Shown: positions 63,465 through 64,000 of the stretch, piece by piece
How positions within the stretch are numbered: the first letter of the stretch is position 1
Layout of the letters: every line of letters begins with the position of its first letter
Source: Nostoc sphaeroides
GTDB taxonomy: Bacteria > Cyanobacteriota > Cyanobacteriia > Cyanobacteriales > Nostocaceae
Assembly: GCF_003443655.1 (NCBI RefSeq)
Contig: NZ_CP031941.1
Coordinates: 1,793,501-1,857,500, forward strand
DNA length: 64,000 nt
Direction of reading: 5' to 3'
The notes under the pieces: model-generated
What the model was told of the DNA's origin: nothing
The model's input: the letters and a program-made list of their open reading frames with translations, nothing else
Database searches by the model: none
Made by a program: the position numbers and the translations under genes

Positions 63465-64000
<536 letters not shown>

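Overview
The window comes from a filamentous, probably heterocyst-forming cyanobacterium of the Nostoc/Anabaena type. The HIP1 octamer GCGATCGC occurs throughout. Many genes belong to families centred on cyanobacteria: DUF1824, DUF1995, PEP-CTERM proteins, a PrcA-type calcium-dependent protease and a treZ-treY-treH cluster. Intergenic DNA is full of heptamer repeats, hairpin repeats and MITE-like elements of the kind common in Nostoc genomes. I found no rRNA, tRNA, CRISPR array, intact insertion sequence or prophage.

Layout. 1-9.1 kb: tail of an unknown gene, a Uup-like ABC-F ATPase, a DUF1824 protein, a prohibitin-like SPFH protein, a CRTISO-like FAD oxidoreductase, a PEP-CTERM protein, and a Ser/Thr kinase fused to a formylglycine-generating-enzyme-like domain. 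9.1-15.4 kb: a long heptamer array, an orphan potC-type permease, a GT4 glycosyltransferase, a phospholipase D-like lipoprotein with EF-hand and HhH motifs, and a cysteine desulfurase. 15.6-18.1 kb: a dead type II restriction-modification system (methylase split by a MITE, endonuclease with two in-frame stops, intact controller-like HTH gene). 18.3-30.9 kb: small membrane protein, cold-shock/DUF1294 protein, DUF1995 protein, a large two-partner-secretion exoprotein, a large secreted zinc metalloprotease, a pentapeptide-repeat protein and a LOG-family protein.

30.9-44 kb: a PBP4-type carboxypeptidase, an HtrA/Deg protease and a compact NAD operon (pncB-nadD-NrtR-like regulator-nadE). A perfect palindrome overlaps the predicted pncB promoter, which suggests NrtR-type autoregulation. 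About 4 kb of repeat-rich DNA follows, with two small secreted or PEP-CTERM genes and a set of nested transposable repeats. 44-51 kb: the trehalose cluster treZ-treY-treH, which makes trehalose from maltooligosaccharides and hydrolyses it. 51-58.5 kb: DCC-family protein, Uma2 nuclease-like protein, a broken aldo/keto reductase, Dps, pirin, a PD-(D/E)XK-like protein, a methyltransferase and small genes. 58.6-64 kb: a transposase remnant, a Rieske protein, a stand-alone protein resembling the propeptide of the neighbouring divergent PrcA-like protease, PrcA itself, and the C-terminal part of thiC.

The most notable observations are the stepwise decay of the R-M locus, the stand-alone propeptide-like gene divergent from prcA, the promoter-embedded palindrome in front of the NAD operon, three 21-bp-period arrays (two of them sharing a unit and having exactly ten copies each), and a three-deep nest of repeats flanked by a 10-bp direct duplication.
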